From the NCBI GenBank assembly GCA_900547155.1, contig URFH01000025.1, forward strand, positions 1-40,141: a stretch of DNA of 40,141 bases, given 5' to 3'. This document shows positions 21,503 through 29,917 of this stretch, in pieces (position 1 is the stretch's first letter; every line of letters starts with the position of its first letter). The notes under the pieces are model-generated. The model saw nothing but the letters and a program-made list of their open reading frames with translations. It was not told where the DNA came from and made no database searches. The DNA is from an uncultured bacterium (GTDB lineage: Bacteria; Cyanobacteriota; Vampirovibrionia; Gastranaerophilales; Gastranaerophilaceae). The position numbers were made by a program, and so were the translations under genes.

Positions 21503-23449
21503 ATGTCAAACATTGAGGTAATTCTACCCGACAATTCAAAAATCAGCGTAGAGGAAAACTCCACAGGTATGGATTTAGCAAAAAAAATCAGCGAAGGGCT
21601 AGCAAGAAACGCTCTCGCAATAGATATTAACGGAGTCACGAAAAGCCTTACCACGACATTAAATAATAATGACAGGGTAAAAATCCTTACGGCAAAAGAC
21701 CCTGAAGCGCTTCACGTAATGCGCCATTCGACTTCCCACATCATGGCGCAGGCGGTTATCAGGCTGTTTCCGCAAGCAAAACTCGCTATCGGGCCGGCTA
21801 TTGAAAACGGTTTTTATTACGATTTTGACCTTGAGGGGCACGCTTTTACAGAAGACGACCTTAGAAAAATCGAAGATGAAATGAAAAAAATTATCAAGGA
21901 AAAACACACCTTTGAAAAATACGTTATCCCTGATGTTGACGCGCAAATCGCCGAATTCAAAGCACAGGGCGAAATTTACAAGGCTGAACTCCTTGAAGAG
22001 CACAAAAACGACAATCCGACGCTTTACATAACAAAAGATAAAGACGGAAAACCCTGTTTTAACGACCTTTGCGCAGGCCCGCACATTCCTGACACTTCAT
22101 TTATCAAAGCATTTAAGCTTTTAAAAGTTGCAGGTGCATACTGGCGCGGAAACGAAAAAAACAAAATGCTCCAGAGGATTTACGCAACAGCGTTTTTGAC
22201 AAAAGAGGATTTGGACAACTATTTGCATTTTCTTGAAGAAGCTGAAAAGCGCGACCACAGAAAACTCGGTACAAAACTCGATTTGTTCTCGGTAAGAGAA
22301 GAAATCGGCGGCGGTCTGGTTCTTTGGCACCCGAATCTTGCTGTTGTAAGAGAAGAAATCGAAAACTACTGGAGAACCGAGCACAGAAAACGCGGATACG
22401 TAATCGTAAATACTCCGCAAATTGCAAAATCCAAGCTCTGGGAGCTTTCAGGGCATATTGACCACTATCGTGAAAATATGTTCTTCATAGAAAAAGAAAA
22501 TGAAGATGACGAACAGTTTATTGTAAAACCGATGAACTGCCCGTTCCATATCCTCATTTATCAGGCAAACCGCCACTCATACCGCTCTTTGCCCTTGAGA
22601 ATGGCAGAGCTCGGAACCGTTTACAGAAAAGAAAAATCCGGTGCGCTTGCCGGCTTGACCCGCGTTCAGGGCTTTACGCAGGACGATGCTCACGTTTTCT
22701 GTACTCCGGAACAGCTTGTTGACGAAATCAACGCCATTATTGACTTTGTTGCCGATACAATGGCAATTTTCAAGATGGATTTTGAAGTTGAGCTCTCAAC
22801 GCGCCCCGAAAGCTACGTAGGCGAGCTTGAAAACTGGAACAGAGCAGAAGCCGGCTTAAAAGAAGCGATGGACAGACGCGGAATGAAATATGAAATCAAT
22901 GAGGGCGATGGTGCTTTCTACGGCCCGAAAATCGACTTCAAAGTCAAAGACGCAATCGGCAGAACATGGCAATGTGCAACAATTCAGCTTGATTTCAACC
23001 TGCCTGAACGTTTCGACATCAAATATCAGGACAAAGACGGCCTTATGAAAACTCCGGTTATGCTTCACAGGGTAATTTTCGGCTCTATGGAGCGTTTTCA
23101 CGGTATTCTTATTGAGCATTATGCCGGTGCATTCCCGCTCTGGCTTGCTCCTACGCAGGTTGCGGTTGTTCCGATTACGGAAAAACATGCTGATTATGCG
23201 GAAAAGGTTTACAAAAAACTTTTTGCTGACGGAATCCGCGTAAACCTCGATGACCGCTCAGAAAGCGTAAATTACAAAATCAGAGAGGCAATTCAGGACA
23301 AAAAAGTGCCTTATGTTGTTGTAGTAGGCGACAAGGAAATCGAAAGCGGCTCCGTTGCAGTCAGAAAACGCGGCGAAGGTCCTATCGGAACATTTAAACT
23401 CGACGAATTCGCCGAAAAACTCAAACAGGAAATCAAAGACAGAGTTTAA
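21503..23449 (+). CDS. thrS: threonyl-tRNA synthetase
   Basis: A 648-residue class II aminoacyl-tRNA synthetase that charges tRNA-Thr. Domains: TGS (1-63), SAD editing domain (about 70-225, with HSTSHIMAQAV and CAGPHIPDTS), catalytic core (about 245-535) and anticodon-binding domain (about 540-645, VAVVPITEKHADYAEKVYKKL). The zinc ligands are the Cys of KPMNCPFH with downstream His residues including LIEHYAGAFPLW. Motif 2 is AELGTVYRKEKSG and motif 3 is GILIEHYAGAFPLWLAP. Full length for the bacterial enzyme. AGAGGAAAAAG precedes the ATG. Strong promoter upstream (21397-21425) and strong terminator downstream (23471-23505), so it is monocistronic. Confidence 0.98.
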   Translation: MSNIEVILPDNSKISVEENSTGMDLAKKISEGLARNALAIDINGVTKSLTTTLNNNDRVKILTAKDPEALHVMRHSTSHIMAQAVIRLFPQAKLAIGPAIENGFYYDFDLEGHAFTEDDLRKIEDEMKKIIKEKHTFEKYVIPDVDAQIAEFKAQGEIYKAELLEEHKNDNPTLYITKDKDGKPCFNDLCAGPHIPDTSFIKAFKLLKVAGAYWRGNEKNKMLQRIYATAFLTKEDLDNYLHFLEEAEKRDHRKLGTKLDLFSVREEIGGGLVLWHPNLAVVREEIENYWRTEHRKRGYVIVNTPQIAKSKLWELSGHIDHYRENMFFIEKENEDDEQFIVKPMNCPFHILIYQANRHSYRSLPLRMAELGTVYRKEKSGALAGLTRVQGFTQDDAHVFCTPEQLVDEINAIIDFVADTMAIFKMDFEVELSTRPESYVGELENWNRAEAGLKEAMDRRGMKYEINEGDGAFYGPKIDFKVKDAIGRTWQCATIQLDFNLPERFDIKYQDKDGLMKTPVMLHRVIFGSMERFHGILIEHYAGAFPLWLAPTQVAVVPITEKHADYAEKVYKKLFADGIRVNLDDRSESVNYKIREAIQDKKVPYVVVVGDKEIESGSVAVRKRGEGPIGTFKLDEFAEKLKQEIKDRV

Positions 23450-23470
23450 TTTCAAAATATCAACAAAGGA

Positions 23471-23505
23471 AAGCCGGCAGTTTATTATATCTGCCGGCTT
23501 TTTTT
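23471..23505 (+). terminator. rho-independent terminator of thrS
   Basis: A perfect 10-bp stem AAGCCGGCAG / CTGCCGGCTT (23471-23480 with 23491-23500) with a 10-nt loop, followed by TTTTT. Confidence 0.93.
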
Positions 23506-23540
23506 GACCAAAAAACAATTATTAAAGTTTTTCGGTATTA

Positions 23541-23822
23541 TCAGTTTTTGTCAGACCTGATATTGAATAGATTGGAGAAAAATCCTAAAATTTCGTTCCC
23601 TTCAGCTTTCGGGGGCTGCGTGTTGATACTTTGCATAACATCCGTTTCCGCGTCGTAGTTTTCGCTCCAGATATTGGAGGATTTTTGTACAGTTTCCATG
23701 TTTTGTGAGGAAAGAAGCTGCATGTCCTGAGGTATGTAGGCGCCTCTTGTCTTGCTTACGTAGTTGTAGCGTGCAAAAGGATTGTAATAGTTCGCCGGAT
23801 TTATCATATTCATATTGCTCAT
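23541..23822 (-). CDS. small Asn/Tyr-rich protein, unknown
   Basis: A 93-residue protein that I do not recognise. The N-terminus is rich in Asn, Met and Tyr (INPANYYNPFARYNY), the middle is Gln/Ser-rich and probably disordered, and the C-terminus has a short amphipathic segment (ILGFFSNLFNIR) that may touch membrane or partners. It lacks a Shine-Dalgarno; instead TTGACT-16-TATAAA (23829-23856) ends 6 bases before the ATG. This supports both the start codon and a leaderless transcript. It is divergent from xerC with 109 bp between start codons. It is small but has its own promoter and is flanked by the thrS terminator, so I regard it as real. Its function is unknown. Confidence 0.65.
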   Translation of the reverse strand: MSNMNMINPANYYNPFARYNYVSKTRGAYIPQDMQLLSSQNMETVQKSSNIWSENYDAETDVMQSINTQPPKAEGNEILGFFSNLFNIRSDKN

Positions 23823-23828
23823 ACTTTT

Positions 23829-23856
23829 TTTATAATGAGGATTTTTTCAGAGTCAA
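23829..23856 (-). promoter_or_regulatory. promoter of the 93-residue protein (leaderless)
   Basis: Minus strand TTGACT (23851-23856), 16-bp spacer, TATAAA (23829-23834), then 6 bases to the ATG. The start of transcription would coincide with the start codon. Confidence 0.6.
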
Positions 23857-23916
23857 AAAATGGGTTAAAAAAGTTAATAAAAGTTAACATTACAAAAAGG
23901 CCAAAAGGCTGCGCTG

Positions 23917-23925
23917 TGGTATAAT
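23917..23925 (+). promoter_or_regulatory. extended -10 promoter of xerC (leaderless)
   Basis: TGGTATAAT is an extended -10 element whose TATAAT (23920-23925) ends 6 bases before the ATG at 23932, the same spacing as for the kdpD-like gene. No Shine-Dalgarno is present. Confidence 0.6.
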
Positions 23926-23931
23926 CGGGTT

Positions 23932-24846
23932 ATGGGAGTAAATGAATTATCAAAAAGCTATTTAAAGGATTTTTGTGTCTATCTTGAAGTTGAGAGGAAT
24001 TTTTCGCAACACACAATCCGCGCATACAATTCAGACATCCTCGCGTACCTTATCTGGCTCGGCGAAACGCCCGCAGCGAGCGTAAATCACGCAAAAGTCA
24101 AAGAATATCTTCTTTTTATCCAAAAATTCAACTACTCTAAAACCACGCTTTCCAGAAAAATCTCCGCAATACGCACTTTTTACCGGTATTTGTACAGAGA
24201 ACGGGTCGTGGAAAGCAACCCGATTAACAGCATTCATTCGCCGAAAAAGTCAAAAAGCCTGCCGAAATTCTTATCCGGCGGGGAAATTGAACAGATTTTG
24301 AACAATATAAAAATCGACACGCCGGCAGGTTACAGAAACAGGGCGATTCTGGAGCTTTTATACGCTACGGGCATGCGCGTTTCCGAGCTGAGCAATTTAA
24401 ATTTTGAGAATCTGAACCTTGAAGAAAACGAAATAACGGTTTTTGGCAAAGGCAGCAAAGAAAGAATTGTGCTGGTTTCTAACAGGGCGAAAGATTTTCT
24501 TGAAAAATATATAAAATTCGCAAGAAACATGGTCACAGAACGCCCCGGCGAGCTAAAATCCGACGGCACAAGCCCTGTTTTTATAAACAAAACCGGTTTC
24601 AGGCTCCAGCCGCAGACTATCAGAATGGTTTTAAAGGAAATTGTCCACAAAATCGAGCTTCCAAAGGTTGTGACACCGCACGTTTTTCGTCACAGTTTTG
24701 CAACGAAATTGCTTGAAAAAGGTGCGGATTTACGCGTTGTGCAGGAGCTTCTGGGGCATGCAAGCATCAGCAACACACAGATTTACACCCACGTATCGAC
24801 AGAACGGTTGAAAATGGTGTATGATAAAACACATCCGAGGGCGTAA
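23932..24846 (+). CDS. xerC: XerC/D-family tyrosine recombinase
   Basis: A 304-residue site-specific recombinase of the length and layout of XerC/XerD, which resolve chromosome dimers at dif. It has an N-terminal SAM-like DNA-binding domain (about 5-90: ERNFSQHTIRAY; SRKISAIRTFYRYL) and a C-terminal catalytic domain with R149 (ATGMRVSEL), K173 (FGKGSKER), H250 and R253 (TPHVFRHSFAT), H276 (LLGHASIS) and nucleophile Y285 (IYTHV). It is more likely housekeeping than an integrase, since there are no phage genes, and it sits 27 bases upstream of a metabolic kinase gene. No Shine-Dalgarno is present. XerC versus XerD cannot be settled here. Confidence 0.93.
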   Translation: MGVNELSKSYLKDFCVYLEVERNFSQHTIRAYNSDILAYLIWLGETPAASVNHAKVKEYLLFIQKFNYSKTTLSRKISAIRTFYRYLYRERVVESNPINSIHSPKKSKSLPKFLSGGEIEQILNNIKIDTPAGYRNRAILELLYATGMRVSELSNLNFENLNLEENEITVFGKGSKERIVLVSNRAKDFLEKYIKFARNMVTERPGELKSDGTSPVFINKTGFRLQPQTIRMVLKEIVHKIELPKVVTPHVFRHSFATKLLEKGADLRVVQELLGHASISNTQIYTHVSTERLKMVYDKTHPRA

Positions 24847-24873
24847 AACCCCGAATTTGAGAGAGGTATTCAT

Positions 24874-25926
24874 ATGTATGACGTAATTACTATCGGAAGC
24901 GCAACAATTGACGCTTTTATTGAATGTGACGATGCAAATATCGTTTCCGTGAACACAAAAAACTGCCAAAACGAGTTTATGGCGTACCCGTACGGCGCAA
25001 AGATGGAAATTAACGGTTTTAAAACGGCTGTGGGCGGCGGAGGGCTGAATGCGGCCTCAAATTTCGCAAATCTCGGGTTCGATACCTCGGCAATCTTCAA
25101 AATCGGCGAAGATTTTCAGGCAAAAAATATTCTTTCAAAAATGGAGCAGGCGGGAGTAGATATTTCCAACGTAATTGTCAGCGAAGACGAATCCTCGGGT
25201 TTTTCCATTATTCTTGTAAGTTTTGAAGGCAACAGAACCGTTCTTGCGCACCGCGGCACAAACGGCACAATCAGAGAAGCAGAAATTGATTTTGAGGCAA
25301 TCAAAAACGCAAAATGGCTTTACATTGCGCCTTTGAACGGCGAATCCGGTCAGGTTCTGGACGTTATTTCAAGGTTTGCGGAAGAAAACAACGTAAACAC
25401 AACCATAAATCCTGGTTCCTCAAGCCTTAAGCAGGGGATGAAGTACTTCAAAAACATCTTTAAAACCGCCGAAGTCGTTGTTATGAACAAAGAAGAAGCC
25501 TCAATGGTCACAAAAATCGAAGTTCGCCCCGACACAAAGTCAGAAAAGTTCTCGGACGAAATAATCCACCCCGATATTGTCAAAATGCTTGACGAATTAA
25601 AAGGAATGGGCGCAAAAATCGTCATAATTACGGACGGCAAAAACGGCGTATATGCTTTTGACGGCAAAAAATATTACAGATGTCCGGAATTCCCCGCAAA
25701 AGTCGTAAGCACGCTCGGAGCAGGCGATGCACTTTCTTCTACGTTCACCGCAGCGCTGGAATACACAAACTGGAACATCGAAAAATCACTTATGCTTGCC
25801 TCTGTAAATGCGGCGTCGGTTGTTTCGCATTTTGGCGCGCAGGAAGGATTTTTGAAGTTTGAAGACATGGAAAGAAAGCTCAAAGAACACCCCTGCTTTA
25901 TGGTTGATGTTCTGGAATGCAGGTAA
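24874..25926 (+). CDS. PfkB-family carbohydrate/nucleoside kinase
   Basis: A 350-residue ribokinase/PfkB-superfamily sugar kinase. N-terminal signature ITIGSATIDAF, substrate-binding GGGGLNAASNFANLG, the VIITDGKNGVY strand and the nucleotide/catalytic loop STLGAGDALSSTF with catalytic base D285; the motif normally begins with Asp or Ser before T. The substrate cannot be deduced; ribose, adenosine and fructose-type sugars all remain possible. Residues 215-232 (EVRPDTKSEKFSDEIIHPD) insert a longer loop than in ribokinase. GAGAGAGG lies before the ATG. Only 27 bases separate it from the end of xerC, so co-transcription from the xerC promoter is probable. It converges with the exported protein gene downstream. 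Confidence 0.9.
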   Translation: MYDVITIGSATIDAFIECDDANIVSVNTKNCQNEFMAYPYGAKMEINGFKTAVGGGGLNAASNFANLGFDTSAIFKIGEDFQAKNILSKMEQAGVDISNVIVSEDESSGFSIILVSFEGNRTVLAHRGTNGTIREAEIDFEAIKNAKWLYIAPLNGESGQVLDVISRFAEENNVNTTINPGSSSLKQGMKYFKNIFKTAEVVVMNKEEASMVTKIEVRPDTKSEKFSDEIIHPDIVKMLDELKGMGAKIVIITDGKNGVYAFDGKKYYRCPEFPAKVVSTLGAGDALSSTFTAALEYTNWNIEKSLMLASVNAASVVSHFGAQEGFLKFEDMERKLKEHPCFMVDVLECR

Positions 25927-25942
25927 GACGCCTTAAAACGGT

Positions 25943-26848
25943 TTATTTAATAATAACAGCGTCCTCTCTAAGCTGAATCACAAACTTTGCGCCTGCTGGT
26001 ATTGAAATTGAGCCGCCTTTTGTGAAAAGTGCAATAACAGGCGAGGAAACAACATTAGCGCCGTAAACAACCAGCCCCGCAGCGGTCGGAAATGGCGCAA
26101 TTACAAGGTTTATGCCGCCTTTTTTTGCAAATTTACAGGAACTTTTCCACATTTTTTTGAGATATTTGCTCCCGAAAGTTGTGGAATTCCACATGTTTTG
26201 AAGGTATTTGCGTTTTCCTTTTATGTTGTTCAGAAAAATTTTTTTGTCGTTTGCGACGCTGATTTTTGCGTCAATTTCGTAAGTTGCGCCTTTATAGACC
26301 ATTTCGTCGACCTTAATAACTATCAAACCGCCGTTTCCGCTGATATACGGCTGATGGGAATCAACAATTCTGCCTTTAAAAACAGTTCCCGCCGGAATTG
26401 TTATGTATGTGAATGTTTCAGGCGCTGTGCTGACAAAACTTACTCTTGAACCGGGTTTTGTTTTGTCAGAAACGGCATTTTGGAGCTTTACCCTGAATTT
26501 TTTGCCTTTTTTGAGCACAGCAGTGGATTTTACGCTATTTTGCGCAGGGGTATTCGTAGTTGTGACCTTAGCCGGAATCGTGACAGGAGACGGATTTTCA
26601 GGTTTAGCAGGCAAAGCCGCCGGTGACTCCGCGGGCGACGGGCTAAAAGCATCAATCGTAGTATCAAAAGGGTCCGCCTCGCTCGGAAGCGCAGGAAGCA
26701 GGTCGCTTTCTATTTTTTTTGTGTTGTATTTTGCCCTGATTGCGCTGTCTATCGAATCATCGACAAAATCATCACAAAAAACAGCTCCCGGAAAAAAAAC
26801 CGCGGCAGCAAATGACAGCAATAAAATTTTCTTTAATTTTAATTCCAT
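25943..26848 (-). CDS. exported protein with Pro/Ala-rich linker, unknown
   Basis: A 301-residue secreted or envelope protein. Signal peptide (KKILLLSFAAAVFFPGAVFC then DD, residues about 5-25) with a Cys at the probable cleavage point, so a lipoprotein is possible though the lipobox is poor. Then a Pro/Ala/Thr-rich linker (about 55-110) and a beta-rich domain from 115 with KKFRVKLQNAVSDKTKPGSRVSF, ITIPAGTVFKGRIVDS and the final ISIPAGAKFVIQLREDAVI. The IPAGT and IPAGAKF strands faintly resemble VirB10/TrbI-type beta-barrels, but I cannot assign a family. The ATG at 26848 is chosen because it begins the signal peptide. It lies 7 bases downstream of the amidase stop, so the two form an operon and probably act together in the envelope. 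Confidence 0.8.
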   Translation of the reverse strand: MELKLKKILLLSFAAAVFFPGAVFCDDFVDDSIDSAIRAKYNTKKIESDLLPALPSEADPFDTTIDAFSPSPAESPAALPAKPENPSPVTIPAKVTTTNTPAQNSVKSTAVLKKGKKFRVKLQNAVSDKTKPGSRVSFVSTAPETFTYITIPAGTVFKGRIVDSHQPYISGNGGLIVIKVDEMVYKGATYEIDAKISVANDKKIFLNNIKGKRKYLQNMWNSTTFGSKYLKKMWKSSCKFAKKGGINLVIAPFPTAAGLVVYGANVVSSPVIALFTKGGSISIPAGAKFVIQLREDAVIIK

Positions 26849-26855
26849 AATGTGC

Positions 26856-28328
26856 CTAATCAACAGGTTTTGCATTCGAATCAATCAAATATTTCTCCAG
26901 CCCCGATTTAATTGAAACTGCGGCTTTCTGCCTGAAGTTTTCATCCAGCATTAGCATATATTCGGTCGGGTGAATCATATACGCAACCTCCAGAAGCACG
27001 CATAACGGCATTGTCGGGCGCGTGAGCACAAAGCTGGAGCGGTTAAAACCGTCATTTGCCGTGCCCAAATCCGCAATCAGCCTTTCCTGCAAGGTTTTTG
27101 CGAGCAGTTTTGCCTCGTTATTGTAATAAAATACCGAAGTTCCGTGTTTTTTGTAAGGGTCAGCACCGTCAGGGAGCGCGTTTGCATGCAAACTTATAAG
27201 AACCAGCGCATCAGCGTCTTTTGCCATTTTCGGGCGTTCATAAAGCGGGGTATTTGTGTCATCAGTGCGTGTCATAACGACCTGTGCACCTGATTTTTCA
27301 AGCTCCTGCTTCAATCTGCGGGCAACATCAAGGTTAATTTCCTTTTCTTTAACGCCTGTAGGCCCGACAGCGCCGGAATCACACCCGCCATGCCCGGGGT
27401 CAATCCCTATCACAATCCCTTTCAGCGGAGATTTTTCGTCAATTTTGGGTTCTTTTCTGATTTTCAAAACGAGATTTTTTCCATCGTAATAACAATCATA
27501 GCCCCATAATTTCTGGTTAAGTTCAATAAAATATTTAGAAATTTCTCCGGTTTGCGCAGTTGCAATCGCGAGATTTTTTATTGCGGTCATGGGTTTGAAG
27601 ATTTTGCTGTCAGCAGCATTGTTTTTGACGCCGAAAATCTCCAGTTCAAGCCCGCCCTCCACTTCTTTCACGGAAAACGGAGCTTTTATGTCAAGTGAGG
27701 ACTTTATGTACTCGTAATTTTTATCCTCGCTCAAAACAACGTCGCAAACCGTGGCGTGAAGCTTTTCATTTATTAAAGAATGGTTGATAACCTTTGATTC
27801 CGCGACCCATGCGGTTTTATCAGGGCTCAGGACAACTCTGTACCAGCTTCCTTTTTTACCGTTAATCATCAAAACCGTATCTTTGTCCAAATGCGTTATT
27901 CTGGCGCCATTTTCGTCCGGACGGGCTCTTAGCGGAGTGTGGTCGCACAAAACGAGCGCATAAATATACTCATTTTCCCCGAATTCTTCAAGCGGGGGCT
28001 CCTGTTTTACGGTTTGGGATTTCGGGGGCTTTGTTATTGAATATTTTACCGAAGTTTTTTCACTTCCGGTAGTTGATTCAAGCACAAAATCATTTTCGCC
28101 GTCATGCAGGGTCACAACCTCAACAAACGAGCCGTTTTCCCAGACTTTTACGGGCTTGCTGTTGATTGTGAGCGTTGAACCTGCCGTAGTGCTTCCCACA
28201 AAAAACGTCGAGGAAGCATTCACGCTTACCGTCGGGTTTTTAGGGTAAACGACCTCGAGTGCTTCGCACTGAACTCCCGTTATTACCATTGCTGCGGCCG
28301 AAAAAATTAGTTTGCTTAAGTTCTTCAT
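26856..28328 (-). CDS. amiC: exported N-acetylmuramoyl-L-alanine amidase with AMIN and SH3 domains
   Basis: A 490-residue periplasmic zinc amidase that removes stem peptides from peptidoglycan, as AmiC does in cell separation. Order: signal peptide (about 1-24, LSKLIFSAAAMVITGVQCEALE), a Big-like strand domain (25-105), bacterial SH3 (about 120-185: LRARPDENGA..., KGSWYRVVL), AMIN-like (about 200-300) and Amidase_3 (about 305-480). Zinc and catalytic residues: DPGHGG, E in KEKEINL, H in ISLHANAL, E in LLEVAYM. Start at ATG 28328; a TTG 36 bases upstream exists but lies in the -35 region. There is no Shine-Dalgarno; TTGCAA-17-GATAAT ends 7 bases before the ATG. It is followed by the exported-protein gene. 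Confidence 0.9.
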   Translation of the reverse strand: MKNLSKLIFSAAAMVITGVQCEALEVVYPKNPTVSVNASSTFFVGSTTAGSTLTINSKPVKVWENGSFVEVVTLHDGENDFVLESTTGSEKTSVKYSITKPPKSQTVKQEPPLEEFGENEYIYALVLCDHTPLRARPDENGARITHLDKDTVLMINGKKGSWYRVVLSPDKTAWVAESKVINHSLINEKLHATVCDVVLSEDKNYEYIKSSLDIKAPFSVKEVEGGLELEIFGVKNNAADSKIFKPMTAIKNLAIATAQTGEISKYFIELNQKLWGYDCYYDGKNLVLKIRKEPKIDEKSPLKGIVIGIDPGHGGCDSGAVGPTGVKEKEINLDVARRLKQELEKSGAQVVMTRTDDTNTPLYERPKMAKDADALVLISLHANALPDGADPYKKHGTSVFYYNNEAKLLAKTLQERLIADLGTANDGFNRSSFVLTRPTMPLCVLLEVAYMIHPTEYMLMLDENFRQKAAVSIKSGLEKYLIDSNAKPVD

Positions 28329-28335
28329 TGTAAAA

Positions 28336-28364
28336 ATTATCTCAAATTTCACATTTTTTTGCAA
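28336..28364 (-). promoter_or_regulatory. amiC promoter with near-leaderless spacing
   Basis: Minus strand TTGCAA (28359-28364), 17-bp spacer, GATAAT (28336-28341), then 7 bases to the ATG. The match to the -10 is five of six. Confidence 0.45.
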
Positions 28365-28446
28365 ATTTTATGTAATATAAATTATAAGATTGACAAAAAA
28401 ATTTTATCAGGGATTTTATAACATCAGATAGACAAAAGGGGAAACT

Positions 28447-29025
28447 ATGCTGACAAAAATTTCATACACACCGGCATACTACAAAGCAAACAAGAATTTT
28501 CAGGCCGAAAAAAGCATAAGCACTAACAAAACCGCTCAGGTAAGTTTCGGAATGCTGCCGGCAAAAGCCATCTCGAAAAATAACGTAGAACTTCTGGAAA
28601 AAATCGCCCAAAAACTTAAACAGGGCCCTGACGGAGTCTATACAAAAACAATAAACAACAAAACTATTACACTAAACCGTTTTCCGAAAAGCTCCGGAGA
28701 AATTAGGATAAAAGAAAAAAACGGTTCCGAGTTAAAAATTAATAATATTTTTTATGGAGAAGCCCTGAATCTGGAATATCTGGAAAAAACTAAAAAACCT
28801 TCAATAACTTCCATGCGCCTCGCTTACGGCAAAGACGGAAAGGGCTACGAGTTTGAACCCGGTGAAATATTGAGGTACAAAAGCCAATACCCGCAAAAAG
28901 GAATGACGCTCAATGTTGAACGCACCTATTGCGACCGCTCTGTTGTGAACACATATTTCAACGAAGAAAGATTAAATAAACTTAACGGTATATTAAAAAG
29001 AATTCTTCCCGATGCGCTCCTTTAG
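28447..29025 (+). CDS. lineage-specific protein with N-terminal VSFG tag
   Basis: A 192-residue protein with no known domain that I can see. The first 35 residues are polar and probably disordered and end in AQVSFGML, a short tag resembling that of the 238-residue protein at 9955-10671. The remaining part is a Lys-rich alpha/beta domain (TITLNRFPKSSGEIRIKEKNG; TLNVERTYCDRSVVNTYF). There is no signal peptide or membrane helix. AAAAGGGG lies 9 bases before the ATG. Its TAG overlaps the stop of the convergent DJ-1 gene by 4 bases. Function not assigned. Confidence 0.7.
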   Translation: MLTKISYTPAYYKANKNFQAEKSISTNKTAQVSFGMLPAKAISKNNVELLEKIAQKLKQGPDGVYTKTINNKTITLNRFPKSSGEIRIKEKNGSELKINNIFYGEALNLEYLEKTKKPSITSMRLAYGKDGKGYEFEPGEILRYKSQYPQKGMTLNVERTYCDRSVVNTYFNEERLNKLNGILKRILPDALL

Positions 29026-29690
29026 CCAATCTGGTTCAAATATTCTATAACTTTTTCGGCTACGGCAATTGCAGAGGCCGGATTTTGTCCGGTAATCAGG
29101 TTATCATCAACAATAACATGCTCTGCCCAGGGTTTGAGCTGGGTAAATTCAGCTCCCAGCTGTTCAAGGCGTGATTGCAGCAAAAACGGAACGAGTTCGG
29201 TTCTTTTTACAATGTTTTCTTCCTCATTTGTAAAAGAAGTTACCCTTTTGTTTTTAACAATCGGCTCACCATCGGTTCTTTTTGCGCCAAGAAGCCCCGC
29301 AGGCCCGTGACAAACCGCGCTGGTTGCTTTTCCGGTATTGTAAAAATGGCCTGTGACTTCGGCAACAAGTTCGTTTTCCGCAATATCAAACATCGGCCCA
29401 TGCCCGCCAGGGAAAAAGATTGCGTCAAAATTTTTGTAATCAACTTCCTCAAGTTTTTTTGTATTTTCAAGGAATTTTGCAGCTTCATCCCATTCCATCG
29501 GGTTTGAGCAGGAAAGGCTGCCCTCATCAATCGGTGCTTTGCCGCCTTTTATGCTGGCTACGGTAATTTCATAGCCCGTATCTCTAAAAATCAAAAAAGG
29601 AACGGCAAATTCTTCAAGCCACACGCCCGTTTGCGTTCCATCAGCGAGTTTGTCAGCATTCGTAACAACAATAAGCACCTTTTTAGTCAT
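29022..29690 (-). CDS. DJ-1/PfpI-superfamily protein
   Basis: A 222-residue type-1 glutamine-amidotransferase-like protein with the features of the Hsp31/HchA-like branch of DJ-1/PfpI. These include TGVWLEEF (acidic residue E26/E27), FFPGGHGPMFD, and nucleophile Cys127 in SAVCHGPAGLL, where the nucleophile-elbow sequence AxCHGP is typical. Members are reported as glyoxalase-III or deglycase enzymes acting on methylglyoxal damage, or as chaperones; which applies here cannot be decided from sequence. AAGGAAAAAAT is the Shine-Dalgarno. It is divergent from tyrA across a 227-bp gap and overlaps the convergent gene by 4 bases. Cytosolic. Confidence 0.9.
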   Translation of the reverse strand: MTKKVLIVVTNADKLADGTQTGVWLEEFAVPFLIFRDTGYEITVASIKGGKAPIDEGSLSCSNPMEWDEAAKFLENTKKLEEVDYKNFDAIFFPGGHGPMFDIAENELVAEVTGHFYNTGKATSAVCHGPAGLLGAKRTDGEPIVKNKRVTSFTNEEENIVKRTELVPFLLQSRLEQLGAEFTQLKPWAEHVIVDDNLITGQNPASAIAVAEKVIEYLNQIG

Positions 29691-29774
29691 ATTTTTTCCT
29701 TTTTTAGTTCTGTAATTGTACTTATTCTCGCCAAATTTGAAAAATCACGCATTCCCCGACTGTATAAAAAAATA

Positions 29775-29796
29775 ATGCGACTTTAAAAAGCCGCAT
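29775..29796 (-). terminator. orphan hairpin with T run, minus strand
   Basis: ATGCGACTTT / AAAGCCGCAT pair with one mismatch and a 2-nt loop, followed on the minus strand by a T-rich run (29765-29772). No minus-strand gene lies upstream in 29797-29917, so it may end a short untranslated RNA or early transcripts from the tyrA promoter region. Confidence 0.4.
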
Positions 29797-29887
29797 AAGT
29801 CAAGAAAGGAATGGTTAGACTATTAATAATTAAATTATGCAGATTTTTTCCATGCGGTGCAAATTGCTAAACAAAACTTAATAAATA

Positions 29888-29896
29888 TGCTAAAAT
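29888..29896 (+). promoter_or_regulatory. putative tyrA promoter (extended -10)
   Basis: TGCTAAAAT (extended -10) lies 21 bases before the tyrA ATG, and AAAGGAG serves as Shine-Dalgarno. The -35 is not clear. Confidence 0.35.
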
Positions 29897-29917
29897 ATTG
29901 TTAATAAAGGAGAAAGT

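Noticed and set aside
26403..26915. 170-residue plus-strand open frame opposite the exported protein
   Set aside because: It is the antisense of a well-supported signal-peptide and Pro-rich coding region and has no start signal.
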